In this document: positions 25,684-33,106 of the stretch, piece by piece
Numbering within the stretch: position 1 is the first letter of the stretch
Layout of the letters: each line of letters begins with the position of its first letter
Assembly: GCA_050999155.1 (NCBI GenBank)
Contig: JBPCPM010000068.1
Location: 1-33,106 of the forward strand
Origin: JBPCPM01 sp050999155
GTDB lineage: Bacteria > Actinomycetota > Thermoleophilia > Solirubrobacterales > 70-9
Length of the DNA: 33,106 nt
Direction of reading: 5' to 3'
The notes under the pieces: model-generated
The model's database searches: none
What the model saw: the letters and a program-made list of their open reading frames with translations, nothing else
What the model was told of the DNA's origin: nothing
Made by a program: the position numbers and the translations under genes

Positions 25684-25729
25684 TCGCTGAACGATTCTCG
25701 GGCCTATGGCGCGGAGAACCGTTCAGCGA
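25684..25729. repeat. Long intergenic inverted repeat between SDR and murD
   Basis: Arms of 16 nt (25684-25699 and 25714-25729) are complementary at 15 of 16 positions around a 14-nt loop. It lies downstream of the SDR gene and upstream of murD on the same strand. No T-run follows, so a terminator is less likely than a REP-like element or a regulatory hairpin. Confidence 0.75.
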
Positions 25730-25757
25730 ACGGGATGACCGCCCGCAGGCGGCCCGG

Positions 25758-26609
25758 TCAGGCGCCGGGTTCGGGGAACTGCGTGCGCATTGCCATGTCC
25801 CAGAGGCGGTCGGGGAGCAGCGTGCGTTGGGCGAGCAGGAGCTTGGCCGAGGGGGTCACCGTGTACCGGGCGCGGGGGTTCGATGTGGTGATCGCTTTCT
25901 CGATCACCTTCGCCACGTCGTCGGGGCCGCCGCCGAGCTTGGACATCGGGCCCTCGTAGGCCTCGGCCGTCGCGACGACGACTGCCGCGTTGAACGCGGC
26001 GTACGGATCGTCCCTGGACTCGTCGGGCTCGACCGAGCCCACGGCGGTGTCGGCAAACTCCGTGCGGATCAGCCCCGGTTCGACGAGCACGACGGCGACG
26101 CCGAAGGACCGGACCTCGAAGCGCAGGGCATCGGAGATCGCCTCCACCGCGTACTTGGACGCGTGGTAGTAGCCGCCGCCCGGAAAGGTCAGCTTGCCGC
26201 CCATCGAGCTGAGGTTGACGATCCTGCCCCAGCCTTGGCGGCGCATGCCGGGGAGGGCGAGCTGGGTCAGGCGTACGAGCCCGAAGACGTTGGTCTCGAA
26301 CTGGCGGCGCACCTTGTCCATCGGCACGCTCTCGACGGCCCCCGACTGGCTGTAGCCGGCGTTGTTGACCAGCGCCCCGACGCCGCCACAGTCGGCTTCG
26401 ACCGTCTCGACGGCAGCCCGCATGGAGTCCTCGTCGAGGACGTCGAGCTCCAGCGTCCGGCAGCCGCAGTCCTCCAGGCCGGCGAGGTCCTCCAGCGAGC
26501 GGGCCGTCGCGTAGACGGTGTGCCCCGCACGGCCCAGGCGCTCGGCGGTCGCGCGGCCGATCCCCGACGAGCATCCGGTGATCAGCACTGCCTTGGACTC
26601 GTCGGCCAT
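25758..26609 (-). CDS. Short-chain dehydrogenase/reductase (SDR family)
   Basis: 283 residues. The cofactor motif is TGCSSGIG (11-18), NNAG is at 82-85, the catalytic Ser is near 134-135 and YxxxK is Y148-K152 (YYHASK). This is a classical SDR that uses NAD(P)H on an alcohol or ketone; the substrate cannot be read from the sequence. Similar SDRs act on lipids, retinoids or steroids. The gene has a strong Shine-Dalgarno (GAGGAG) and a TAGGGT box 27 nt before the ATG, so it probably has its own promoter. It sits between mraY and murD with a hairpin behind it, which suggests insertion into the dcw cluster. A link to wall synthesis is not shown. Confidence 0.9.
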   Translation of the reverse strand: MADESKAVLITGCSSGIGRATAERLGRAGHTVYATARSLEDLAGLEDCGCRTLELDVLDEDSMRAAVETVEADCGGVGALVNNAGYSQSGAVESVPMDKVRRQFETNVFGLVRLTQLALPGMRRQGWGRIVNLSSMGGKLTFPGGGYYHASKYAVEAISDALRFEVRSFGVAVVLVEPGLIRTEFADTAVGSVEPDESRDDPYAAFNAAVVVATAEAYEGPMSKLGGGPDDVAKVIEKAITTSNPRARYTVTPSAKLLLAQRTLLPDRLWDMAMRTQFPEPGA

Positions 26610-26636
26610 GGTGCTCCTCAGGTCGGGGTGTCTTTC

Positions 26637-26642
26637 ACCCTA
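26637..26642 (-). promoter_or_regulatory. Candidate -10 box (TAGGGT) of the SDR gene
   Basis: TAGGGT on the minus strand, 27 nt before the ATG at 26609, would give a leader of about 20 nt with GAGGAG. No clear -35. The rest of the 251-nt gap 26610-26860 shows no gene and no other strong signal. Confidence 0.35.
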
Positions 26643-26860
26643 GTCGCCGCGGGTGAAGATCCGCTTGATCCGCCCCCAGGCCACCAACCGACGTCCCTGT
26701 GAGCTGCTGATCGCTCCAGGCTCCTCACACCGACAGGCCCCCGTCGCGGTCGCCGGGGAATCGGGTCAAAAAGCACCGGTTTCCAGGCGGGACTCAGCGG
26801 ATGATCGGCGCGCCGCGACGTTGTCACGCCGAAGAGGGCCCCGCTCGGCCGCCGGGCTCG

Positions 26861-27835
26861 TCAGGTGCCGATCGACTGCTGGTAGAGCACGAAACCGATG
26901 CCCGCGCCGACGGCGGCGATGATCCAGAAGCGGAGCATGATCTTCGTCTCCGACCAGGCCATCATCTCGAAGTGGTGGTGGATCGGGGCCATCAGCAGCA
27001 CACGGCGGCGGAAGGCCTTGAAGCTGAAGACCTGCACCGCAACCGACACCGCCTCGACCACGAAGATGCCGCCGATGATCAGCAGCAGGACCTCGGTCTG
27101 GGTCATCACCGCGAGCGCACCGATGGCTCCGCCCAGGCCGAGCGACCCGGTGTCGCCCATGAAGATCGAGGCCGGGAAGGCGTTGAACCACAGAAAGCCG
27201 ACGCAGGAGCCGACCAGCGCGGCGCTGAGCAGGGCGAGATCCTGCTGGCCGTTGGTCAAGAACGTGATGCCCGTGTAGGCGAGCAGGACGATCGCGCAGC
27301 AGCCGGCCGCGAGCCCGTCGAGCCCGTCGGTGAGGTTGACGCTGTTGGAAAAGCCGGCGTAGACGAGGAACACCAGGACCAGGTACAGCACCGGGCCGAT
27401 GTCGAGACGCAGGTCGAAGATCCGGAAGTTGATGATCGTGTCGAGGCCCGCGTACTGGGTCGCGACGTACCAGAGCACCAGGGCCAGCACGATCTGGGCG
27501 CTGAGCTTCAGGCGGGCCGACAGGCCGAGCGAGCGCCGCTTGAGCAGCTTGAGGCTGTCGTCGGCGAACCCGAGCCCGGCGCTGCCCAGCGCGACGCCGA
27601 ACACGGTGAGGCTCTCGAGCGTGCGATCCGACAGCACGAGGAACGGGACCGCGACGGCGGCGAAGATGATCAGACCGCCCATGGTGGGCGTCCCGGCCTT
27701 CGTTTGGTGTTCGGACGGCCCCTCGGCCCGGATCTGCTGGCCGAACTCGCGAACCCTCAGCCAGTCGATGAACTTCGGCCCCAGGAAGATGCAGATCAGC
27801 ATGGAAGCCATGCCGGCGATGAGGATCTCCCCCAT
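26861..27835 (-). CDS. mraY: Phospho-MurNAc-pentapeptide transferase (lipid I synthase)
   Basis: 324 residues with about 10 membrane helices. Diagnostic motifs are GTPTMGG (48-54), FADDSLK with the Asp pair D92-D93, NSVNLTDGLDGLA (NLTDGLDGL at 167-175), FPASIFMGDTGSL (D228) and APIHHHFE (HHHFE at 286-290). MraY moves phospho-MurNAc-pentapeptide from UDP onto undecaprenyl phosphate on the inner membrane face. It starts 11 nt after murF without a visible Shine-Dalgarno, so coupling to murF is likely. Length is slightly short of the usual 350-360 but all motifs are present. Confidence 0.97.
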   Translation of the reverse strand: MGEILIAGMASMLICIFLGPKFIDWLRVREFGQQIRAEGPSEHQTKAGTPTMGGLIIFAAVAVPFLVLSDRTLESLTVFGVALGSAGLGFADDSLKLLKRRSLGLSARLKLSAQIVLALVLWYVATQYAGLDTIINFRIFDLRLDIGPVLYLVLVFLVYAGFSNSVNLTDGLDGLAAGCCAIVLLAYTGITFLTNGQQDLALLSAALVGSCVGFLWFNAFPASIFMGDTGSLGLGGAIGALAVMTQTEVLLLIIGGIFVVEAVSVAVQVFSFKAFRRRVLLMAPIHHHFEMMAWSETKIMLRFWIIAAVGAGIGFVLYQQSIGT

Positions 27836-27846
27836 GGCGTGCGGGC

Positions 27847-29196
27847 TCAGCCGGCGCTGTCAGGGGCGGGGAACGCCTCAACGACCTCCTCCAGGCCGAC
27901 GGAGCGTGAGCCCTTGACGAGCACGCGGTCACCGGCCTGCAGCTCCTCGCGGAGCACCGTCACCGCCTCGGAGGCGGTCTCGGCGTGCCGGTCGGCGTTG
28001 TAGCCCTGCGCCAGCTCCCCGACGCTGATCAGCAGATCGATTTCGCGCGCACGGACCTGATCGGCGAGTTCCGCGTGGTAGGCATCAGATTGATCACCCA
28101 GCTCGGCCATCCCGCCGAGCACGGCGATGCGCCGGCCCGCGACCTCGGCGGCGGCGAGATGGTCCACGGCAGCACGCATCGAGTCGGGGTTGGCGTTGTA
28201 GGAGTCGTCGACGATGACGACCCCGTCGTCGGTCGGGATCTCCCGGCCGCGGCCTTCGGCGAAGCGCACCTCGCCGGATCGTGAGGCCATCTCGGCGAGT
28301 GGCGCGCCGATGCCCGTCCCGATGGCGATCGCGCACAGCGCGTTCTCCAGCTGATGGGCCTCGGTGAACGGGAAGCTGAACTTCGCCGTGCCGTCCGGCG
28401 TGCGGACCATGGCGATCGTCTGGCCGCCCTCGACGCGGGCGCCCATCGCCCGTACGTCGCCCCCGGCCCCGAAGGACAGCACCTGGGGCGCCACCTCACG
28501 GTAGGGGTCGAGGTGCGGCGCGTGGTGCGGGAGCACGGCAAGCCCGGTGGGCGGAAGGGCGCCCAGCAGCTCGGCCTTGGTCTTGGCCACACCCTCCACG
28601 TCGCCGAACTGCTCGAGGTGGACGGGGCCGACGTTCACGATCACGCCGACGTCCGGCTCGGTCATCGCGCCGAGCTCGGCGATCTGTCCCTTGCCGCGCG
28701 CCGCCATCTCCAGCACGAGGACCTGCGTCCCGGCCGGCGCCGAGCAGATGGCCAGGGGCACGCCGATCTCGGTGTTGAGGTTGGCGGGGCTGGCGTGGGT
28801 GCGCCACGGCATCAGCGCCTTGCACAGCTCCTTGGTCGAGGTCTTGCCGGTGGACCCGGTGACGCCGACGGTGAGCGCGCCGAGCTCGGCGCGCCAGGCC
28901 CGGGCCAGGCCCTGCAGCGACAACAGCGGCATCGGGCTGGCGAGGACCCAGGCGTTCGAATCCGCGAGCTCCTCGGCATGCTCGGGGGTGACGATCACAC
29001 CCCAGGCACCGGCCTCGATCGCGTGCGCGGCGTGGGAGCCTCCGTCGGTGGTGGCGCCGGGCAAGCCGACGAACAGCTGGCCGGGCTCGATCGAGCGGCT
29101 GTCGATCGAGACGCTCTCGGGATAGGTGTCCTCCCCCTCAGCGACGATCCGGGTGCCCGCCTCGGCGGCAATGCGCTGGGCGCTGAGTTCGATCAT
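27847..29196 (-). CDS. murF: UDP-MurNAc-tripeptide--D-alanyl-D-alanine ligase
   Basis: 449 residues; the ATG overlaps the murE stop (ATGA). The N-terminal part has SIDSRSIEPGQLFVGLPG (about 30-47), typical of MurF and MurE. The ATP loop is GVTGSTGKTSTK (111-122). DDSYNANPDSMRAAVDHL, VLGGMAELGD and LVKGSRSVGLEEVV are the MurF-specific C-terminal motifs. It adds D-Ala-D-Ala to complete the pentapeptide. The ddl gene that makes the dipeptide is not in the window. Confidence 0.97.
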   Translation of the reverse strand: MIELSAQRIAAEAGTRIVAEGEDTYPESVSIDSRSIEPGQLFVGLPGATTDGGSHAAHAIEAGAWGVIVTPEHAEELADSNAWVLASPMPLLSLQGLARAWRAELGALTVGVTGSTGKTSTKELCKALMPWRTHASPANLNTEIGVPLAICSAPAGTQVLVLEMAARGKGQIAELGAMTEPDVGVIVNVGPVHLEQFGDVEGVAKTKAELLGALPPTGLAVLPHHAPHLDPYREVAPQVLSFGAGGDVRAMGARVEGGQTIAMVRTPDGTAKFSFPFTEAHQLENALCAIAIGTGIGAPLAEMASRSGEVRFAEGRGREIPTDDGVVIVDDSYNANPDSMRAAVDHLAAAEVAGRRIAVLGGMAELGDQSDAYHAELADQVRAREIDLLISVGELAQGYNADRHAETASEAVTVLREELQAGDRVLVKGSRSVGLEEVVEAFPAPDSAG

Positions 29197-30650
29197 CGAA
29201 CGGCCATCTCCTCATGCTGGTCTCGGAGGTGGGCGCGGGCCACCTCACGGTCGTCAAATGGCACGGTCCGCCCCGCGGCGAACTCCTGTCCCTGCTCATG
29301 TCCCTTGCCGGCGATCAGCACGACGTCCCCCGGCTGGGCCTGCCGCAGGCCGGCGGCAATCGCCGCTTCGCGGTCGGGTTCCACAAGGGGGTTGCTGCCG
29401 GACATGCCCGAGAGGATGTCATTGATGATCGCCTCGGGTTCCTCACCCCGGGGATTGTCGGAGGTCACGATGGCGACATCGGCGAGCGTGGCCGCTGCCC
29501 GTCCCATTTCCGGGCGTTTCGCGCGGTCGCGGTCGCCACCGCATCCGAACACGCAGACAAGCCGCCGCTCGGTGAGCGCGCGGGCAGCGCGCAGCACGTT
29601 GTCGAGGGAGTCAGGCGTGTGGGCGTAGTCGACGAGCACGCTGAACGGCTGTCCCTCGCGCACCGGCTCCAGCCGTCCGGGGACCCACTCGGCGCCGGCC
29701 AGCGAGGCGGCCGCCTCGGTGAGACCGATGCCCAGAGCGTCCGCGATGGCGAGGGCGGTCAGCGCGTTGGCGACGTTGAACGGCCCGGGCAGCGCGATGC
29801 GGACATCGGCGTGTCCGCCGGGGCCGATGGCGCGGAACCGGGATCCATCGGCGTTGAAGGTGACGTCCTCGGCCCGCCAGTCGGCGTCGGCTCCGCCGGC
29901 TGACAGCGTGGTGCACGCGAACTGCTCGGCCAGCCGCCGGCCGTAGGGATCGTCGATGTTGACCACGCGGTGGGCCGGATCGAGCTCGAACAGCCGGCGC
30001 TTGGCCGCGAAGTAGTCGTCCATGTCGGTGTGGAAATCGAGGTGGTCCTGCGTGAGGTTCGTGAAGGCGGCGACCTCGAAGTCGATGCCGTCGGCGCGCT
30101 TGAGCACGAGGGCATGCGAGCTGACCTCCATGACCGCGCATCGATCACCTCCGTCGGCCATCCGCCGGAAGGTGGCCTGGAGGTCGATCGCCTCCGGCGT
30201 GGTCCGCTTGACCGATTCGGTCTCGCCGCCGACGACCTGGCGCACCGTGCCGAGCAGCCCCGTCTGGCGGCCGGCCGCCTCGCAGATCGCACGCGTGAGA
30301 AACGCGGTCGTGGTCTTGCCGTTGGTGCCGGTGATCCCGACGACGTCGAGCTCGGCGGTCGGGTGGCCCCAGAACCGGTCGGCGATGATCGCCATGGCGC
30401 CGCGCACGTCGGCGACCAGTACCTGGGGGACATCGAGATCGAGTGGCCGCGCGACGATCAGCGCGGCGGCCCCGTGCTCGACCGCGTCGGCGGCGAAGTC
30501 GTGACCGTCGACGGTGAAGCCGGCCACGCAGAAGAACAGGGTGCCCTCGGAGACGAGGTCGCTGCGGAACGCAAGCCCGCGGATCTCGACATCCGTGTCG
30601 CCTCGCGCCAGCTCGGCCGCCATTCCTTCAGTCAGGGCACGGAGCTTCAC
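29193..30650 (-). CDS. murE: UDP-MurNAc-L-Ala-D-Glu--2,6-diaminopimelate ligase
   Basis: 485 residues from a GTG. The ATP loop is GITGTNGKTTT (105-115); the Lys that is carbamylated in the family is probably K217 in DDYFAAKRRLF. The specificity motif DNPR (398-401, in SDNPRGEEPEAI) marks enzymes that add meso-diaminopimelate, not L-Lys, so the peptidoglycan is predicted to be of DAP type. GKGHEQGQE near the C-terminus is also conserved. A TAGAAT box lies 9 nt before the start codon, so murE may begin its own transcript inside the cluster. Confidence 0.97.
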   Translation of the reverse strand: MKLRALTEGMAAELARGDTDVEIRGLAFRSDLVSEGTLFFCVAGFTVDGHDFAADAVEHGAAALIVARPLDLDVPQVLVADVRGAMAIIADRFWGHPTAELDVVGITGTNGKTTTAFLTRAICEAAGRQTGLLGTVRQVVGGETESVKRTTPEAIDLQATFRRMADGGDRCAVMEVSSHALVLKRADGIDFEVAAFTNLTQDHLDFHTDMDDYFAAKRRLFELDPAHRVVNIDDPYGRRLAEQFACTTLSAGGADADWRAEDVTFNADGSRFRAIGPGGHADVRIALPGPFNVANALTALAIADALGIGLTEAAASLAGAEWVPGRLEPVREGQPFSVLVDYAHTPDSLDNVLRAARALTERRLVCVFGCGGDRDRAKRPEMGRAAATLADVAIVTSDNPRGEEPEAIINDILSGMSGSNPLVEPDREAAIAAGLRQAQPGDVVLIAGKGHEQGQEFAAGRTVPFDDREVARAHLRDQHEEMAVR

Positions 30651-30659
30651 AGGCGTTCG

Positions 30660-30665
30660 ATTCTA
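30660..30665 (-). promoter_or_regulatory. Candidate -10 box (TAGAAT) before murE
   Basis: TAGAAT on the minus strand matches TATAAT at 5 of 6 positions and is 9 nt before the GTG at 30650, in the 52-nt gap between pbpB and murE. It suggests an internal, leaderless promoter for murE-murF-mraY. Confidence 0.45.
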
Positions 30666-30702
30666 TGCCGACCTTCCGGCGGGACCCGACCGTGGTGGCC
30701 GC

Positions 30703-32343
30703 TCAGCGTGGGTCGATGCCGAGATGGGGCAGGGCGAACGAGGCGATCTCGCCGAAGGCGGGGGCGGCGACATCGCCACCGTAGATGCTGCCGCTGGGCT
30801 CGTCGACGACGACGGCCACGAGCAGCTCGGGGCGCTTGGCGGGAGCGAAACCGACGAACGAGGCGACGTACTTCGACTTCGAGTAGGCCCCGTCTACGAC
30901 CTTTTCGGCGGTACCCGTCTTGCCGGCCAGCGTGTAGCCGGGGATCTGGACCTCCGCCGCGGTGCCGCCGGGCTTGAGCACGCCTGCGAGCATCTTCTGC
31001 AAGGAGCGGGCCGTCCGGCGGGAGATGATGCGCTTGCCTTCGGACTTCGGGTCGCTCTGGAGCATGCGGGCGGGGCGCAGGGTCCCACCGTTGGCGATCG
31101 CCGCGTAGGCGGTGAGCATCTGCAGCGGCGTGACCGACAGGCCCTGGCCGATCGGGAGGTTGCCGATTGTCGACCCGGAATAGTCGGCGTAGCGCGGGAC
31201 GATGCCGACCTCCTCCCCGGGAATCGATGCGCCGGTGGTGCGGCCAAAACCGAACCGCTCGATCCAGCGATCGAGCTTGCGCGCGCCGAGCTTGAGCCCG
31301 ATCTTTACCGAGCCGACGTTCGAGGACTGGGCGAGGATGTCACGCACCCGAAGGGTGACCGGGCCCCGCTCGTGGGCTTCCTCGATCTCGCGGTCGGCGA
31401 CCTTGAGGATCGAGGGGAGATCGAAGCTCGTGTCGGGCGTCACCGCGTTCTCCTCCAGGGCAGCCGCGACGGTGAAGGCCTTGAACGTCGAGCCCGGCTC
31501 GTAGACGAAACCCGACGTGCGGTTGAGCAGCTCCTCCTTGGTCGCGTCCTCGGCGTCGCCGCTCTCCAGCCCGGGCCAGTTGGCCAGCGCGAGGATGTCG
31601 CTGGTGCGGGGGTCCATGACCACGGCGGTCGCGCCCGTCGGCTTGAACTTCTCGCCCACCTTGGCCAGGGCCGCCTCGGTGCGGGCCTGCAGCGCGGAGT
31701 CGAGGGTGAGCGACAGGTCCGACCCGTCCGTGGACTCTTCGACGGTCTGCAGGTCGATGGGATCTCCCCGCGCGTCCTTGACGATCGTCCGCTTGCCGTC
31801 GGTGCCGCCCAGCCGCGATTCGGCCGTCGCCTCGAGCCCGGAAAGCCCGTTGTTCTCGATACCCACGGTGCCGAGCAGCTGCGAGGCCATCTGGCCCTGC
31901 GGGTAGACGCGGCGGCTGTCCGGGAGCACCCCGACACCCTCGATGCCCAGGGCCTCGATCTCCGCGGCCTTCGAGGCGGCGAGCTTGCGCTTGAGGTAGG
32001 CAAAGCCGGAGCTGCGGTCTGCGAGCTTGGTCAGCACCTGCTGCTGGGTCATGCCCAGCACCGGCGCCAGCCGGGCTGCGGCGTTGACCGGCTCCTCGAG
32101 CTGGTACGGGGTCGCGAACACGGTCACGGCATCCTCGGAGACGGCCAGCGGCCGGCCTTCGCGGTCCCGGATCGTGCCACGGCTGCCCGGGACGGGAACG
32201 GTCTCGCTCTGCTGGCTCTGGGCCGAGGCGCTGAGCTCGGCGCCCTGGACCCCCTGCAGCCACACCGCGCGAGCGAACGTGACGACCAGCAGGATGAGAA
32301 AGCCGGCGAACAGCAGGCCGATGCGGCGCTCGATCAGACGCAT
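30703..32343 (-). CDS. ftsI: Septal penicillin-binding protein (FtsI/PBP2-class transpeptidase)
   Basis: 546 residues from the ATG at 32343. One N-terminal membrane helix (about 9-28) follows MRLIERRIG, then a pedestal domain starting with VPGSRGTIRDREGRPLAVS and a transpeptidase domain. The active-site motifs are STFK (S285-K288), SSN (340-342) and KTGT (475-478). It cross-links septal peptidoglycan with FtsW. It has no PASTA domains, unlike many Firmicutes PBPs of this class. The longer reading frame to 33009 lies in another frame of the ftsL-like gene and is not used. A gene for an FtsL-like protein is 34 nt upstream. Confidence 0.96.
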   Translation of the reverse strand: MRLIERRIGLLFAGFLILLVVTFARAVWLQGVQGAELSASAQSQQSETVPVPGSRGTIRDREGRPLAVSEDAVTVFATPYQLEEPVNAAARLAPVLGMTQQQVLTKLADRSSGFAYLKRKLAASKAAEIEALGIEGVGVLPDSRRVYPQGQMASQLLGTVGIENNGLSGLEATAESRLGGTDGKRTIVKDARGDPIDLQTVEESTDGSDLSLTLDSALQARTEAALAKVGEKFKPTGATAVVMDPRTSDILALANWPGLESGDAEDATKEELLNRTSGFVYEPGSTFKAFTVAAALEENAVTPDTSFDLPSILKVADREIEEAHERGPVTLRVRDILAQSSNVGSVKIGLKLGARKLDRWIERFGFGRTTGASIPGEEVGIVPRYADYSGSTIGNLPIGQGLSVTPLQMLTAYAAIANGGTLRPARMLQSDPKSEGKRIISRRTARSLQKMLAGVLKPGGTAAEVQIPGYTLAGKTGTAEKVVDGAYSKSKYVASFVGFAPAKRPELLVAVVVDEPSGSIYGGDVAAPAFGEIASFALPHLGIDPR

Positions 32344-32377
32344 GCCACCACGGCGCCGCGCAGGTCCACGCCCACGC

Positions 32378-33106
32378 TCACGGAGCGGATGCCGGCGGGG
32401 CCGGCGTGGGATTGACGGGCGACTGGGTGGCGGCCGGCGGCGTGGAGGGTGCGGCCTGGGCGCCCGGCGTCGGCGCCGGCTCCGCGGCCGGCGCGCCTGG
32501 CTCGCCCGGCGTGACGCCGCCAGGCTGTTCGGCTGCGGGTGCCGGGATCGCCGGTGCCGGCGGGTTGGGCGAGATTTCGTCCAGGCGCGAGGCGGCCCGC
32601 TTGGCGTCGGCGTCGCCGGCGCGCGTTCCCAGGTAGCGGATGTCGGAGATCTGGGGCACGACCATGCCGATCTCCGCCGCCGAGCTCTCGAGCTCAGAGA
32701 GCGACGTCTTGCTGGCCAGGCGGGCCCGGAGCTCGGACGTATGGCCGCGCAGCGCCTCGATCTCCTGGGTCGCCTTGCCCGCCCCGGCGCTGAGGCTGAG
32801 GGTGGCGACGTTGACCGCCACGATTCCGGCCAGCAGCAGGCCGAACACCGCGATCCACAGGCGGGTCTGGGTGAGCCGACAGACCAGCGACGTGTCGGGC
32901 ATGCCCCGGATCGCACCGGGAAGGCCGCCGATGCGCGGTAGCCGCAGGGGCGGGATGCCGACGGAGATCGCACGCGGGGATGGGACCGTGACGGCGGGCA
33001 CGACGGCACGCAGACGCGCGCCGGCTGCCCGGCCCGGGACGGCCGGCGGCCGGGGGGAGGGTGCGGTCCGAGCGGTCGCTCGGGCCGGCGAGGCGCCGGC
33101 CGCTGC
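32378..33106 (-). CDS. FtsL-like division protein, start uncertain or outside window
   Basis: One membrane helix (LWIAVFGLLLAGIVAVNVA) follows a basic, Pro-rich N-terminal region, then a short coiled-coil-like segment (KATQEIEALRGHTSELRARL) and a tail of about 65 residues made mostly of Pro, Ala, Gly and Thr. This is the layout of actinobacterial FtsL-type proteins, and the place before pbpB is the usual ftsL position. The frame has a GTG at 33001 (207 aa) and an ATG at 32902, but stays open to the window end with Ala/Arg/Pro-rich codons typical of this region, so the true start may lie outside. FtsL would pair with FtsQ at the septum. The family is recognised mainly by topology and place. 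Confidence 0.75.
   Translation of the reverse strand, partial: AAAGASPARATARTAPSPRPPAVPGRAAGARLRAVVPAVTVPSPRAISVGIPPLRLPRIGGLPGAIRGMPDTSLVCRLTQTRLWIAVFGLLLAGIVAVNVATLSLSAGAGKATQEIEALRGHTSELRARLASKTSLSELESSAAEIGMVVPQISDIRYLGTRAGDADAKRAASRLDEISPNPPAPAIPAPAAEQPGGVTPGEPGAPAAEPAPTPGAQAAPSTPPAATQSPVNPTPAPPASAP

Noticed and set aside
26626..26640. Small hairpin GGGTG/CACCC as a terminator between mraY and the SDR gene
   Set aside because: The stem has only 5 bp, no T-run follows, and it overlaps the candidate -10 box of the SDR gene.

Overview
The window is very GC-rich, with tightly packed genes, many 1-8 nt stop/start overlaps, and a dcw cluster in the actinobacterial order (murC-ftsQ-ftsZ, no ftsA). 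The genes suggest an Actinomycetota chromosome, most plausibly the class Thermoleophilia (Solirubrobacterales-like); that class is an inference from style and gene content, with no marker-gene placement. MurE carries the DNPR motif of diaminopimelate-adding enzymes, so the wall is predicted to be of meso-DAP type.

Left part (1-10130), membrane and osmotic functions. A truncated lipoprotein gene (1-629, minus) diverges from a plus-strand operon: a one-pass 68-residue protein, a membrane pseudokinase, a DUF2254 membrane protein and two MscS paralogs (709-5834). Convergent to it is an SLC12-like cation-chloride cotransporter (5887-8109, minus). Divergent from that gene are a third MscS-like protein (8237) and a Ku DNA-end-binding gene (9213) that overlaps it by 8 nt.

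Middle part (10131-19500), all minus strand. It holds a RES-domain gene whose start lies in one copy of a duplicated 43-bp hairpin repeat, a small PspC protein, the glycine cleavage genes gcvT-gcvH-gcvPA-gcvPB (translated right to left) behind a strongly structured leader, an Asp23/AmaP/DUF2273 envelope-stress cluster of five genes, and ftsZ. FtsZ has a good promoter and a short upstream ORF.

Right part (19528-33106), all minus strand. Read in the direction of transcription the dcw genes are ftsL-like, pbpB/ftsI, murE, murF, mraY, an inserted short-chain dehydrogenase, murD, ftsW, murG, murC, ftsQ, then ftsZ. Together they make UDP-MurNAc-pentapeptide (MurC, D, E, F), load it on lipid (MraY, MurG), and polymerise and cross-link it at the septum (FtsW, PbpB, FtsL, FtsQ, FtsZ). 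murB, ddl and ftsA are not in the cluster.

The least ordinary features are the pseudokinase/DUF2254/MscS operon beside a chloride cotransporter and a third MscS protein, repeated TANNNT boxes 6-9 nt before start codons (a leaderless-transcript signature), the hairpin repeats around the RES gene, the gcvT leader and the ftsZ upstream ORF. I found no CRISPR array, rRNA, tRNA, transposase or phage gene. No gene-free stretch exceeds about 300 bases.
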